A DNA stretch of 58,504 nt. Origin: an uncultured Eubacteriales bacterium (GTDB lineage: Bacteria > Bacillota > Clostridia > Christensenellales > Aristaeellaceae). How positions within the stretch are numbered: position 1 is the stretch's first letter; the number at the start of each line of letters is the position of its first letter. A program made the translations under genes and the position numbers. Shown here in pieces: positions 6,690-15,455 of the stretch. The notes beneath the pieces are model-generated. The model made no database searches, was not told the origin of the DNA, and was given only the letters and a program-made list of their open reading frames with translations. The stretch spans positions 1 to 58,504 of the forward strand of contig CACZHW010000016.1 of the NCBI GenBank assembly GCA_902781095.1, read 5' to 3'.

Positions 6690-7517
6690 ATGGCAAACCC
6701 TGCTTTGGAAACCGTTACGGGGCGCCGGCCCGGCGCTTTCCGCTACGCGGTGCTGGATTTCGACGGCACCCTCTCCCTCGTCCGCGAAGGCTGGCAGCAG
6801 ATCATGGTGCCTTACTTCACCGATGAGCTGTGCAAAGCCCCCGGCGCCGCGGGCCTTTCAAAAGAGGACATCGCGCTGCGCGTGCGCGAGTTCGTCACGC
6901 TGCTCACCGGCAAGCAGACCATCTACCAGTGCATCCGCCTGGCGGAGGAGATCACGGCGCTGGGCGGAACGCCGCTGGAGCCGCAGGCGTACAAGGATGA
7001 GTACCACCGCCGCCTGCTCCAGCGCATCGACGGCCGGCTGCGCGGCCTTGAGGACGGCAGCATCGACCCGGAGACGCTGACCGTCCCCGGAACCTACAAC
7101 CTGCTGGAAATGCTGCGCCGCCACGGTGTCACGCCCTACCTGGCCTCCGGCACGGACGAGGTGTACGTGCTGAAGGAAGCGCACCTGCTGGGCGTGGACC
7201 GCTGGTTCGAAGGCCGCATCTACGGCGCACAGCGCGAGTACAAGACCTTCTCCAAGAAGATGGTCATCGAGCGGATCATCCGCGAAAACCGGCTGGAAGG
7301 GGCGGAACTCGTCGGCTTCGGCGACGGCTACGTGGAGATCGAAAACGTGCGCGAGGCGGGCGGCTTTGCGGTCGGCGTCGCCTCCAACGAGGCCGCGCGG
7401 TGCGGCATCGACGACTGGAAGCGCGAGCGCCTCATCCGCGCCGGCGCCGACCTCATCATTCCGGACTACCGCGAGATCGCGCCCCTGGAAGAGGCGCTTT
7501 TCGGGAAAGGAGCGTAA
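6690..7517 (+). CDS. HAD-family phosphatase
   Basis: The protein of 275 aa has HAD motif I VLDFDGTLS (D23 nucleophile, D25), a serine in YLASGTDEVY (motif II), lysine in KTFSKK (motif III) and VGFGDGYVEIENV (motif IV), so it should be catalytically competent. The alpha-helical cap between motifs I and II suggests a small phosphorylated substrate. It opens a five-gene rightward operon with kinases and a GmhA-like isomerase, where a sugar-bisphosphate phosphatase would fit. It is not a close match to GmhB by eye. The next start lies 2 bases after its stop; GGGAGG precedes the chosen ATG. Confidence 0.85.
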   Translation: MANPALETVTGRRPGAFRYAVLDFDGTLSLVREGWQQIMVPYFTDELCKAPGAAGLSKEDIALRVREFVTLLTGKQTIYQCIRLAEEITALGGTPLEPQAYKDEYHRRLLQRIDGRLRGLEDGSIDPETLTVPGTYNLLEMLRRHGVTPYLASGTDEVYVLKEAHLLGVDRWFEGRIYGAQREYKTFSKKMVIERIIRENRLEGAELVGFGDGYVEIENVREAGGFAVGVASNEAARCGIDDWKRERLIRAGADLIIPDYREIAPLEEALFGKGA

Positions 7518-7519
7518 AT

Positions 7520-8494
7520 ATGCCCTTTGAAACCTTTGACCGGTCCCGCCTGAAGCTCCTGCCGCTGGCAGAGCGCATCCACGACCTGCACTACGACGTG
7601 ATGAAGCCCGCCGTCTTCGACAACGGCTACCGCCATCCCACCCTTGACATCCTGGCTGAGCGCATGCGGCGCGCCAGGGAGCTGGGCGCAGACGTGACGC
7701 TGATGCTGGGCGGCCACGTGATCCGCGCGGGCGTCGCCCCGTCCCTCATCGCGATGATGGAGGCGGGGTACGTGAACCACTTCGCCATGAACGGCGCGGC
7801 GGCCATCCACGATTTCGAGTTCGCCCTCATCGGCGCCACGACCGAGAGCGTGGCCAAATACATCTCCGAGGGCCAGTTCGGCCTGTGGAAGGAGACCGGC
7901 CTTTACAACGACGCGATTAACGAGGGCGCGCGCGACGGCCTCGGCTTCGGCGAGGCGCTGGGGCGCTACATCGAGGAGCACGACTTCCCCTACAGGAAGA
8001 CGAGCCTGCTGGCCGCGGGCTACCGCAACCAGGTGCCGGTCACCGTCCACGTCGGCGTGGGCTGCGACATCGTGCACGAGCACCCGAATGCGGACGGCGC
8101 GCTGATCGGCGAGGCCACCTACCGCGACTTCCTCATCTATGCCCGGCGCATCGAAGCGCTGGAAAACGGCGTCTTCCTCGATTTCGGTTCCGCCGTCATC
8201 GGCCCGGAAGTCTACCTCAAGGCGCTGTCCATGGCGCGCAATGTCGCCTTCCAGGAGGGGCGCGAGATCGGCCACTTCACCACGGCCGTCTTCGACCTGC
8301 TCGACCTGGAGGGCAAGGACGTGCACGAGGCGCCGCCCAAGTCCGATCCCCGCTACTACTTCCGCCCGTGGAAGACCATCATGGCGCGCACGGTGGCCGA
8401 CGGCGGCGAGAGCTTCTACGTGCGCGGCGTGCACGCGGACACCGTCCCCGCGCTGTGCTGGAACCTGCTGGGCGGAAAAGAGGCCGGGGCATGA
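7520..8494 (+). CDS. Conserved protein of unknown function in sugar-phosphate cluster
   Basis: The product of 324 aa is soluble, with no signal or membrane segment. Blocks that look conserved are MLGGHVIRAGV near residue 70, FAMNGAAAIHDFE near 95, VGVGCDIVHEHPNADGA near 180 and DFGSAVIGPEVYLKALSMARN near 235. The HDFE, DIVHEHP and GPEVYLKA patches could be a ligand or metal site. The layout is faintly reminiscent of the NAD-binding fold of deoxyhypusine synthase (a GxxxxGV segment followed by an asymmetrically placed GA...D), but the diagnostic lysine motif was not found. The gene overlaps the next as ATGA, so its product is probably made in step with the kinase. Function not known. Confidence 0.75.
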   Translation: MPFETFDRSRLKLLPLAERIHDLHYDVMKPAVFDNGYRHPTLDILAERMRRARELGADVTLMLGGHVIRAGVAPSLIAMMEAGYVNHFAMNGAAAIHDFEFALIGATTESVAKYISEGQFGLWKETGLYNDAINEGARDGLGFGEALGRYIEEHDFPYRKTSLLAAGYRNQVPVTVHVGVGCDIVHEHPNADGALIGEATYRDFLIYARRIEALENGVFLDFGSAVIGPEVYLKALSMARNVAFQEGREIGHFTTAVFDLLDLEGKDVHEAPPKSDPRYYFRPWKTIMARTVADGGESFYVRGVHADTVPALCWNLLGGKEAGA

Positions 8495-9507
8495 GGCGCG
8501 CTAGGCTCGAGGCTCTCTTTGCCCGCTTCCCTTCGCTGCGCGTCACCGTCATGGGCGACCTGTTCCTCGACCGGTGGTACGAGATCGACAGGGCGCTGGC
8601 CACCCCCTCCATCGAAACGGGGCTGACCGTCCATCACGTGGTCCGCAAGCGCAGCGCCGCCGGCGCGGCCGGCACGGTGCTCAACAACCTGAGCGAGATG
8701 GGCGTCGGCGAGCTGCGCGTCCTCTCCATGGTCGGCGACGACGGCGACGGCTGGGAGATGCTCCGGCGGCTGCAGGAGCGCCACGTACAGACGGACGCCG
8801 TCATCCGCAGCGCGGACATCGTCACGCCTTCCTACATCAAGCCGCTGTTTCCCGAGGAGGGCAACCGGTTTGACATCGAAAACCTGTCCCCCACGCCGGC
8901 TGCGCTGGAAGACGAGCTGATGGCGCGCGCCGAGGCGGAACTGGACCGAGCCGACGCGCTGATTCTCATGGACCAGGTCGCCCTACCGGGGACGGGCGTG
9001 TTGACCGACCGCGTGCGCAGCTTCGTGTGCGGCCTGGCCGCCGCGCACCCTGACAAGCTGGTCGTCGCGGATTCCCGCACCAGCATCGACCGCTACCAAA
9101 GCGTCGTCATCAAGTGCAACAACTTCGAGGCGGCGAACCTGACCGGCCGGGCCGAGAGCGAAGGCGACTTCGATCCGGACGCCGTCTTTAGCAGCCTGGA
9201 GGCGCTCTCCCGGCGGACCGGCCGGGACGTCATCGTCACCTGCAACAAATACGGCATCGCCGTGGAGGAAGACGGCCGGCGGCACCTGCTGCGCGCCGCG
9301 CGCCATCCCGGGCCCATCGACATCTGCGGCGCCGGGGACGCCTGCACGGCCGGGCTGGTCAGCGCGCTGGCCGCCGGCGGGAGCATCGCGGAAGCCGCCT
9401 TCGTCGGCAACCTGTCCTCCGGGGTCACGGTGCGGCAGATCGGCCGCACGGGCACCGCTTCGCGGCAGGCCATGCTTTCCCTCTTCGACGAGCAGTTTGG
9501 AGGCTGA
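8491..9507 (+). CDS. PfkB-family kinase resembling RfaE/HldE kinase domain
   Basis: The protein of 338 aa is a ribokinase-fold enzyme. The N-terminal VMGDLFLDRWYEID and the GAAGTVLNNLSEMG block resemble the heptose-7-phosphate kinase domain of RfaE/HldE. The C-terminal DICGAGDACTAGLVSAL is the PfkB signature with the catalytic Asp. There is no fused nucleotidyltransferase domain, so only the kinase step is present. Its start overlaps the stop of the preceding gene (ATGA). In this context it would phosphorylate a sugar phosphate, perhaps at C1. The actual sugar is unproven. Confidence 0.85.
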   Translation: MRRARLEALFARFPSLRVTVMGDLFLDRWYEIDRALATPSIETGLTVHHVVRKRSAAGAAGTVLNNLSEMGVGELRVLSMVGDDGDGWEMLRRLQERHVQTDAVIRSADIVTPSYIKPLFPEEGNRFDIENLSPTPAALEDELMARAEAELDRADALILMDQVALPGTGVLTDRVRSFVCGLAAAHPDKLVVADSRTSIDRYQSVVIKCNNFEAANLTGRAESEGDFDPDAVFSSLEALSRRTGRDVIVTCNKYGIAVEEDGRRHLLRAARHPGPIDICGAGDACTAGLVSALAAGGSIAEAAFVGNLSSGVTVRQIGRTGTASRQAMLSLFDEQFGG

Positions 9508-9511
9508 GGAC

Positions 9512-10444
9512 ATGAAAACCTATCTGTGTCTGGACATCGGCGGCAGCAAGTACATCGTGGGGCTCATCGACCGCGACGGCAACCTGCTTGAGAGCCGCAA
9601 GGGCACCTGGGCCGCCCTGACGCAGGAGTGCATCCTGGAGACTGTCTGTGCCGAGGCGGAGCGCCTGCTCGCCGATACGGGCGCCACGCCCTGCGCCTGC
9701 GGCATCACGATCCCCGGCCTGGCGGACGCCAAGCGTGGGCTGTGGGTGGAAGCGCAGTTCTCCGGTATCCGTGACTTTCCCATCTGCAAGGCCGTGTCTC
9801 AGCGCCTGTCCCTCCCCTGCTACTGCGACAACGACGCGCAGGCCTACTCGTTGGCGGAGATGATCTTCGGCTGCTGCACGCAGGACAAGGACTTTCTGTA
9901 CGTCAACGTCTCCAACGGCATCGGCGGCTCCATCGTCTCCGGCGGCCGGCTCCTCTACGGCGCGCGCGGCAACGCGGGCGAATACGGGCACTGCGTCGTG
10001 GTGCCCGGCGGCAGGCCCTGCAAGTGCGGCTCCCGCGGCTGCCTGGAGATGTACGCGGCCGGCCCGGCGATCGCGCGCAACTACGAGGAGGCCGGCGGCG
10101 CGCCCGACGAGGGCGGAAAGCGGGCCGACGCCAAGGTCATCGCCGAACGCGCGCGCGGCGGCGAGGCGCTGGCGCAGCGCATCTTCACCGAGGAGGGGAA
10201 GATGCTGGGCTCCCTCATCGCCAAGGCGGTCAACCTGCTCAACCCCGCGAAGGTCGTCATCGGCGGCGGCGTCTCCCTGGCCTTCGATCTCTTCGGACCG
10301 GCCCTTAAGGAAACCGTCGTGGAAGAAATCTACAACGGCGCCAACCCGGATGTCGAAATCCTTCCCACGCCGCTGGGGTACATGGCCGGCCTTTACGGCG
10401 CGGCCGCCATCGCCGTCTCCCAAACGGAACACCTGTTTGATTGA
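9512..10444 (+). CDS. ROK-family sugar kinase
   Basis: The protein of 310 aa has CLDIGGSKYIVGLI (phosphate-binding loop), YCDNDAQAYSLAE (catalytic Asp region) and the zinc signature CKCGSRGCLE. It is distinct from the ROK kinase at 2482-3432. It would phosphorylate a free aldose at the start of a pathway, or act on an N-acyl sugar. It begins 4 bases after the PfkB gene's stop, with the ribosome-binding site inside that stop region. It is 36 bases ahead of the isomerase gene. The ABC importer facing this cluster could supply the free sugar. Confidence 0.88.
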   Translation: MKTYLCLDIGGSKYIVGLIDRDGNLLESRKGTWAALTQECILETVCAEAERLLADTGATPCACGITIPGLADAKRGLWVEAQFSGIRDFPICKAVSQRLSLPCYCDNDAQAYSLAEMIFGCCTQDKDFLYVNVSNGIGGSIVSGGRLLYGARGNAGEYGHCVVVPGGRPCKCGSRGCLEMYAAGPAIARNYEEAGGAPDEGGKRADAKVIAERARGGEALAQRIFTEEGKMLGSLIAKAVNLLNPAKVVIGGGVSLAFDLFGPALKETVVEEIYNGANPDVEILPTPLGYMAGLYGAAAIAVSQTEHLFD

Positions 10445-10479
10445 TCAAGATTGATCGGATAAAAGAAAGGAAATCAGCC

Positions 10480-11046
10480 ATGCAAGCACTACTGGACGCC
10501 TACCGCAAGGAGCTGATCGGGGCGATCGAATCCCTCGACACCGCCGAGTTCGCCAAGTTCATCGACCTGCTCGTCGGGGCCTACCGCAGCGACAATCAGG
10601 TCTTCATCGTGGGCAACGGCGGCAGCGCCGGCACCGCGAACCACTTCGTCTGCGACTTCGGCAAGAACGCCGTGCCGTGGGACAAGCGCCGCTTCCGCAT
10701 CCACTCGCTGTGTGACAACGTGGAGGTCATCACCGCGCTGGGCAACGACATCGTCTTCGACCAGATCTTCCGCTTCCAGCTCGGCAACCAGATGCGCCCG
10801 GGCGACGTGCTCATCGTCCTCAGCGCGAGCGGCAACTCCCCCGACCTCGTCGAGGCCTGCACCTATGCCAAGTCCATCGGCGGCCATATCGTGGCGCTCT
10901 CCGGCTTCGGCGGCGGCAAGATCTGCGACGGCGCGGACGCCGTCCTCACGACCGACCTGCGCAGCTACGAGCGCATCGAGGATCTGCACATGATGATCCT
11001 GCACATGGTCGTGTGCTGGTTCAAGGAGAACAACGGCACCCTGTAA
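10480..11046 (+). CDS. SIS-domain sugar-phosphate isomerase, GmhA-like
   Basis: The protein of 188 aa follows the phosphoheptose isomerase layout: GNGGSAGTANHF, LGNDIVFDQIF, SASGNSPDLVEA, GGKICDGAD and the C-terminal ERIEDLHMMILHM. In GmhA these elements bind sedoheptulose 7-phosphate and form the tetramer. The start at 10480 was preferred over an upstream TTG because AAAGAAAGG lies before it. Together with the PfkB kinase and HAD phosphatase it recreates the first three steps of heptose activation, but no nucleotidyltransferase or epimerase is nearby. Confidence 0.87.
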   Translation: MQALLDAYRKELIGAIESLDTAEFAKFIDLLVGAYRSDNQVFIVGNGGSAGTANHFVCDFGKNAVPWDKRRFRIHSLCDNVEVITALGNDIVFDQIFRFQLGNQMRPGDVLIVLSASGNSPDLVEACTYAKSIGGHIVALSGFGGGKICDGADAVLTTDLRSYERIEDLHMMILHMVVCWFKENNGTL

Positions 11047-11060
11047 GGCCGGCACACTTA

Positions 11061-11098
11061 AAAGGGCTTCCCTGCCGCGAGGCGGGGAAGCCCTTTTT
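11061..11098. terminator. Bidirectional terminator between convergent operons
   Basis: A long stem (11061-11076 with 11081-11096, one G-rich internal step) has an A-run on one side and TTTTT on the other. It can end both the rightward sugar cluster and the leftward mgl operon. Confidence 0.9.
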
Positions 11099-11121
11099 CT
11101 TTCGGTTGAGCCCGGGAAGGC

Positions 11122-12156
11122 TTATTTGCGGGTCATGTACTTGCGCATGTCCAGGATGCAGGCGAAGAGGATGACCGCGCCCTTGATGATGTACACCGTG
11201 TTGCCGGTGATGCCCAGGAAGGTCATGCCCGTGATGATCAGCTGCATCATGAACACGCCGAGGATGACGCCGCTGATCTTGCCGGTGCCGCCGACGAAGG
11301 AGACGCCGCCGATAACCACGGCCGAGATCGCGTCGTTTTCGTAGTTGAGGCCCAGCGTAGGCGTGGAGGAGCCGATACGGCAGGCCTCCATGAAGCCGGT
11401 GTAGCCGTACATGGCGCCGGCCACGATGAACACGCAGATGATCGTCAGCAGGACGTTGACGCCGGAGACGCGCGCCGCCTCCTGGTTGGAACCGACGGCG
11501 AACATGTTCTTGCCGAAGGTCGTCTTGTTCCACACGAACCACATGATCACGGTGAGGATGACCGCCAGCAGGACGAAGACGGGGACCTTGGTGAAGACCG
11601 GATCGCCGTTCTTGTTGAGGCCCGTCTGGATCTGGAACAGCGTCGCCGTGGCGAAGTTGGCGGCGTAGCTCGCCGGCATCGCCAGCTGGGCGGAGTTGGA
11701 GATTGTGAGGTACATGCCGTAGGTGATCTGCTGCGTCGCCAGCGTTACGATGAAGGGATGCAGCTTGAATTTGCCCATGCAGAAACCGTTGACCAGGCCG
11801 ATGACGCCGCCCGCCAGCATGCAGATGATGAGGGCCAGCACCGGCTGGTTCGGGAAGGTGTAGATGCCCATGATCGCCGCGAGGTAGCCGGCGAGACCGG
11901 CGATACGGCCGCCCGAGAGGTCCGTGCCGGCGAGGATGATGCAGCCCGCGACGCCCAGCGCCATCGGCAGGCGCGCCGTCGTGAACTGGAGCAACGAGAT
12001 GAGGTTCGCCGGCCCGAAGAACGCGGGCCTCTGAATCTGTACGAAGATGGCCAGCAGGATGATGATGATGATCATCGCGTGATCCAGAAGCCAGTTGAGC
12101 ACCTCTTTGGCCGTGATGGGCTTCTTCTGGACAGCGGTCTTGGAAGCTTCAGACAT
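11122..12156 (-). CDS. Sugar ABC transporter permease, MglC-like
   Basis: The protein of 344 aa is a polytopic membrane protein of the ribose/galactose (BPD_transp_2) type with about 8-10 hydrophobic segments. Recognisable MglC blocks include AGTDLSGGRIAGLAG, GKFKLHPFIVTLAT, NKTTFGKNMFAVGSNQEAARVSGVN (the coupling region) and NYENDAISAVVIGGVSF. It is expected to form the channel for a sugar delivered by the binding protein. It is the last gene of mglBAC, 14 bases after mglA, and is followed by a bidirectional terminator. Confidence 0.93.
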   Translation of the reverse strand: MSEASKTAVQKKPITAKEVLNWLLDHAMIIIIILLAIFVQIQRPAFFGPANLISLLQFTTARLPMALGVAGCIILAGTDLSGGRIAGLAGYLAAIMGIYTFPNQPVLALIICMLAGGVIGLVNGFCMGKFKLHPFIVTLATQQITYGMYLTISNSAQLAMPASYAANFATATLFQIQTGLNKNGDPVFTKVPVFVLLAVILTVIMWFVWNKTTFGKNMFAVGSNQEAARVSGVNVLLTIICVFIVAGAMYGYTGFMEACRIGSSTPTLGLNYENDAISAVVIGGVSFVGGTGKISGVILGVFMMQLIITGMTFLGITGNTVYIIKGAVILFACILDMRKYMTRK

Positions 12157-12170
12157 GTTCGTTTTCCTCC

Positions 12171-13676
12171 TTACACATACTTGGCGGCCAGGGTGAGAAT
12201 CTCTTCCTGCGTCGTGTTGTCCGCGTCAACCTCACCGGCCAGCCTTCCGCCCGACATGACCAGAATCCGGTTGCACACACCCAGCAGCTCCGGCATTTCG
12301 GAGGAAACCATGATGACCGACTTGCCCTCCTTGGCCATTTCCTGAATCAGCTGGTAGATTTCGTATTTGGCGCCGACGTCGATGCCGCGGGTCGGTTCGT
12401 CCAGCAGCAGCACTTCCGGCTCCGTCAGCAGCCAGCGGCCGAGGATGACCTTCTGCTGGTTGCCGCCCGAGAGATCCTGGATCTTCGTCTTCTGGCTCGG
12501 CGTCTTGGTGCGCATCGCCTGAATCATGCGGTCCGTCGCGGCCGCCTGCTTCTTGTCGGAGAGCAGCGGGCCGACGCGGTACTTCTTCAGGCTGGAGATG
12601 ACGGTGTTGTCCCGGATGTTGAGGATAGCCATGATGCCCGTCGCGCGGCGCTCCTCCGTCACCATGGCGAAGCCGTTGGCGATGGATTCCTTCGGGCTCC
12701 TGTTCGCCGTCTTCTTGCCGTAGAGCTTGATCTCGCCGCTGTGGCGCGTCGCGTTGCCGAAGATGTTCTCCAGCACCTCCGTGCGGCCGGAGCCGTCCAG
12801 GCCGGCCAGGCCGACGATTTCGCCTTTGTGCACCTTGAAGGAGACGTCCCGCAGCTTGCTGTACTCTCCGGAGAGCCCCTCCACCTCCAGGCTGATCTCG
12901 TCGGACACCTTGTTGTCCTTGGGCGGGTACACGTTGGTCAGCTCGCGGCCCACCATGAGGCGGATGATGTCGTTCATCGAAAGGTCCGCCGTGGGCTGCG
13001 TGGTCACGTACTGTCCGTCGCGCATGATGGTGATGTCGTCGGAAATCCGCTTGATCTCCGCCATCTTGTGCGAAATGTAGATGATGCCGACGCCCTTCTG
13101 CTTCAGCATCCCGATGATCCGGAAGAGGTGCTCGACCTCCGCCTCCGTCAGCGAGGAGGTCGGTTCGTCGAAGACGATGACCTTGGAATTGAAGGAGACC
13201 GCTTTCGCGATTTCGACCATCTGCCGCTGGGAGACAGGCATCCGGCTCATCACCGTCTTCGGGTTGACATGGATGCCCAGCTCGTCGAACACCTTCATGG
13301 TGTCCGCATACATCTGTTTTTCGCTGACCAGCGGCGTTCCCTTGATTTTGGGATAGCGCCCCAGCCAGATGTTGTCCATGACGTTGCGCTTGAGCGCCTG
13401 GTTCAGCTCCTGGTGCACCATCGCCACGCCGTTGTCCAGCGCCTCTCTTGAAGAGTGGAAGTTGACCTCCTTCCCCTCCAGATAAATATGCCCTGAATCC
13501 TTGCTGTAAATGCCGAAGAGGCACTTCATCAGCGTGGACTTGCCGGCGCCGTTTTCACCCATCAGCGCGTGTACCGTCCCCGCGCGGAGGGTCAGCTGGA
13601 CGTTGTCCAGCGCCTTGACGCCCGGAAAACTCTTGCTGATGCCTTCCATCCGGAGAAGTACCTGTTCCCCTGCCAT
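12171..13676 (-). CDS. Sugar ABC transporter ATP-binding protein, MglA-like
   Basis: The protein of 501 aa has two ATPase domains. The first has HALMGENGAGKST and VFDEPTSSLTEAEVEHLF; the second has the degenerate P-loop of this family around GLAGLDGSGRTEVLENIFG, with LSGGNQQKVILGRWL and DEPTRGIDVGAKYEIYQ. Similarity to E. coli MglA is high along the whole length, including FHSSREALDNGVAMVHQELN. The ATG at 13676 lies 11 bases after GGAG; a GTG two codons upstream (13682) is an alternative. It energises import of galactose, glucose or a related sugar. Confidence 0.95.
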   Translation of the reverse strand: MAGEQVLLRMEGISKSFPGVKALDNVQLTLRAGTVHALMGENGAGKSTLMKCLFGIYSKDSGHIYLEGKEVNFHSSREALDNGVAMVHQELNQALKRNVMDNIWLGRYPKIKGTPLVSEKQMYADTMKVFDELGIHVNPKTVMSRMPVSQRQMVEIAKAVSFNSKVIVFDEPTSSLTEAEVEHLFRIIGMLKQKGVGIIYISHKMAEIKRISDDITIMRDGQYVTTQPTADLSMNDIIRLMVGRELTNVYPPKDNKVSDEISLEVEGLSGEYSKLRDVSFKVHKGEIVGLAGLDGSGRTEVLENIFGNATRHSGEIKLYGKKTANRSPKESIANGFAMVTEERRATGIMAILNIRDNTVISSLKKYRVGPLLSDKKQAAATDRMIQAMRTKTPSQKTKIQDLSGGNQQKVILGRWLLTEPEVLLLDEPTRGIDVGAKYEIYQLIQEMAKEGKSVIMVSSEMPELLGVCNRILVMSGGRLAGEVDADNTTQEEILTLAAKYV

Positions 13677-13763
13677 CTGCACAACCGCTCCTTTCTTTTG
13701 ATGATTCCGAGAGAGAAACCCGTGTCCGGCATGGGCTTTTCTCTCAGAATAACCCGTTATTCC

Positions 13764-13799
13764 GAAAATACGGATGGGCTCACGAGGAGCCCATCCGTA
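13764..13799 (-). terminator. Intercistronic hairpin between mglB and mglA
   Basis: A perfect 13-bp stem (13769-13781 with 13787-13799), followed on the minus strand by TTTT. It lies 25 bases after the mglB stop. A partial terminator here would keep binding-protein mRNA in excess over the ATPase and permease, as is common for importer operons. Confidence 0.85.
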
Positions 13800-13823
13800 C
13801 TGATGTGACGGATAACCAGCCGA

Positions 13824-14921
13824 TTATTCGCCGGTGTACTTGCCGTAAGGAACGACGATCTGCCAGCCGTCGCGCAGCTCGATGCCCTCGTCCAGGCCCT
13901 CGGTCAGCTCGGCGCCCTTGAGCATGTTGTCGGTAACCTTGGCGACAGTCTCGCCCAGCTTCTGGGAGGACTGCTCAACCGTGCCGATCATTTCGCCGGC
14001 CGCGATGGCGTCCTTGGCGAACTGGGTGGCGTCCACGCCGAAGACCGGGATCACGGTGGCGCCGTTCGTGTTGTAGCCGGCAACCTTCAGCGCGTTGATG
14101 GCGCCGATGGCCATGTCATCGTTGTTGGCGATGATCAGCTCGGGCATGTTGCCGTTGGACTCGTTGTACTGGGAGAGGATCGTGGTGATGGTCTCGTTGC
14201 CGAAGGTCTGGGACCAGGACGCGGTCGGGTCGACGATGTAGTAGCCCTCTTCGGAGCCGTCCGCGGTGTAGTGCATCTCAGCGGCGTCGTCATAGAACTT
14301 GATGGCGGGCTTGCCGGCCGCTTCAAGCGCCTGGTTGGCGTAGATGACGCTGTACATGGTGCGGTAGATGGCTTCCTGGTTGGCCTGGTCGCCCTTGAGC
14401 ATCACGTAGGAGATGACGCCGTCGCCGTTCAGATCGACCGCGTCATAGTTGGCGACGAGGTACTCGCCGATCATCTGGCCCTGATACACGCCGGCTTCGG
14501 CGGGATCGGTGCCGACATAGATGGTCTTGTCGTAGCTGCCCACGAGCTCGGCGCACTCGTCGTTGTTGGTGGACATCACGCGGGAGAAGAACACGACCGG
14601 GATGCCGGCGTCCACGCCCATCTGCAGGATGTTCTTGGCGGTGGCATACGCGCCGGAGTCAACCATCTGCACGACCAGCGCGTCGGTGCCGGTCACAACA
14701 GCGGTCTGCAGGTCGTCGTTCTGGGTCTGCTGGATGTTGTTGGAGTCCTTGTTGACGAACGGGATGCCCAGGGCTTCAAACTTGGCGCTGGCATAGTCGC
14801 GCACATAGGAAGAGAACGCATCGCCGAAGTTGTACCAGGAGACGGTCACGTCGGCCAGTGCGGCGGTGGACAGGCCGGCAACCAGAACCAGGCTGAGCAC
14901 CAGGGCAAGGATCTTTTTCAT
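13824..14921 (-). CDS. Galactose/glucose-type sugar-binding protein, MglB-like
   Basis: The protein of 365 aa is a periplasmic-binding-protein-fold receptor. It has a Sec signal peptide (hydrophobic core residues 5-20, cleavage after ALA), then two lobes. The calcium loop typical of MglB is visible (DLNGDGVISYVMLKGD). Ligand-site blocks include NNDDMAIGAINALKVAG and VFGVDATQFAKDAI. The signal peptide lacks a lipobox cysteine, odd for a binding protein of a single-membrane organism. It starts the mgl operon behind its own promoter; GGAG lies 6 bases before the ATG. Confidence 0.93.
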   Translation of the reverse strand: MKKILALVLSLVLVAGLSTAALADVTVSWYNFGDAFSSYVRDYASAKFEALGIPFVNKDSNNIQQTQNDDLQTAVVTGTDALVVQMVDSGAYATAKNILQMGVDAGIPVVFFSRVMSTNNDECAELVGSYDKTIYVGTDPAEAGVYQGQMIGEYLVANYDAVDLNGDGVISYVMLKGDQANQEAIYRTMYSVIYANQALEAAGKPAIKFYDDAAEMHYTADGSEEGYYIVDPTASWSQTFGNETITTILSQYNESNGNMPELIIANNDDMAIGAINALKVAGYNTNGATVIPVFGVDATQFAKDAIAAGEMIGTVEQSSQKLGETVAKVTDNMLKGAELTEGLDEGIELRDGWQIVVPYGKYTGE

Positions 14922-14986
14922 AGGGCATTACTCCTTTGCAAATTTTTTCCCCGGCATGATCAAACCACGCCAAAGGTATCAGATGT

Positions 14987-15016
14987 ATTTTAAGTCAACC
15001 CGTTCGGATTTGTCAA
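14987..15016 (-). promoter_or_regulatory. Promoter of the mglBAC operon
   Basis: TTGACA (15016-15011), 18-bp spacer, TAAAAT (14992-14987). A second TTGACT lies inside the spacer. No convincing cre-type operator was recognised. Confidence 0.6.
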
Positions 15017-15106
15017 CCGTCCGCACCTCTGTACTGTACAAAAAGCAGGGCTTTTCCGCTGCTTTCCGTCAATTTGCTCAAATCCCCCAAAGGCCTCTCG
15101 TCACAC

Positions 15107-15135
15107 TTGTCCTCCAATCGCTTTGGTGTTATATT
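15107..15135 (+). promoter_or_regulatory. Promoter ahead of the small membrane protein and yhaM
   Basis: TTGTCC (15107-15112), 17-bp spacer, TATATT (15130-15135), 51 bases upstream of the first start codon. Confidence 0.6.
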
Positions 15136-15186
15136 ATGGGGTGAAAACAGCCCCTGATTCTGCAGGGGGAGACCGGAAAGAGGTGG

Positions 15187-15432
15187 ATGGATTTGCGCAG
15201 GCTGCCGCAGGGAAAGAGCCCGGCCGTGCTGGGTCTGTACATCGGCGTCATCCTGGGCGCCGTGGGCATGATGGTCTTCGGAGCGCTCGGCAAAACGGCC
15301 GCGGCGGATCTGTCGCTCATCTTCGGCCTGCTGGCCGGTCCCTCGATCGGCTACGTCATCGGGAAGCTGCAGCCGGCCGAGGCGCCGCAGAGCTCCCGGC
15401 ACGACGAAGCGAAGACGGATTTGAAGGGCTGA
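15187..15432 (+). CDS. Small two-helix membrane protein, unknown function
   Basis: The product of 81 aa has two hydrophobic segments (about residues 14-35 and 41-62) separated by a short turn, with a basic N-terminus and a charged C-terminal tail. AAAGAGG lies 6 bases before the ATG. It is 23 bases ahead of yhaM and shares its promoter, so the two are co-transcribed. Glycine-rich helices suggest a small oligomeric membrane protein, but no family was recognised. Confidence 0.7.
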   Translation: MDLRRLPQGKSPAVLGLYIGVILGAVGMMVFGALGKTAAADLSLIFGLLAGPSIGYVIGKLQPAEAPQSSRHDEAKTDLKG

Positions 15433-15455
15433 TACGGAAAGGAACGAGCATCCCC

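Noticed and set aside
14922..15120. CcpA (cre) operator upstream of mglB
   Set aside because: hprK in the window makes it tempting, but no site close to the TGWAANCGNTNWCA consensus was found.
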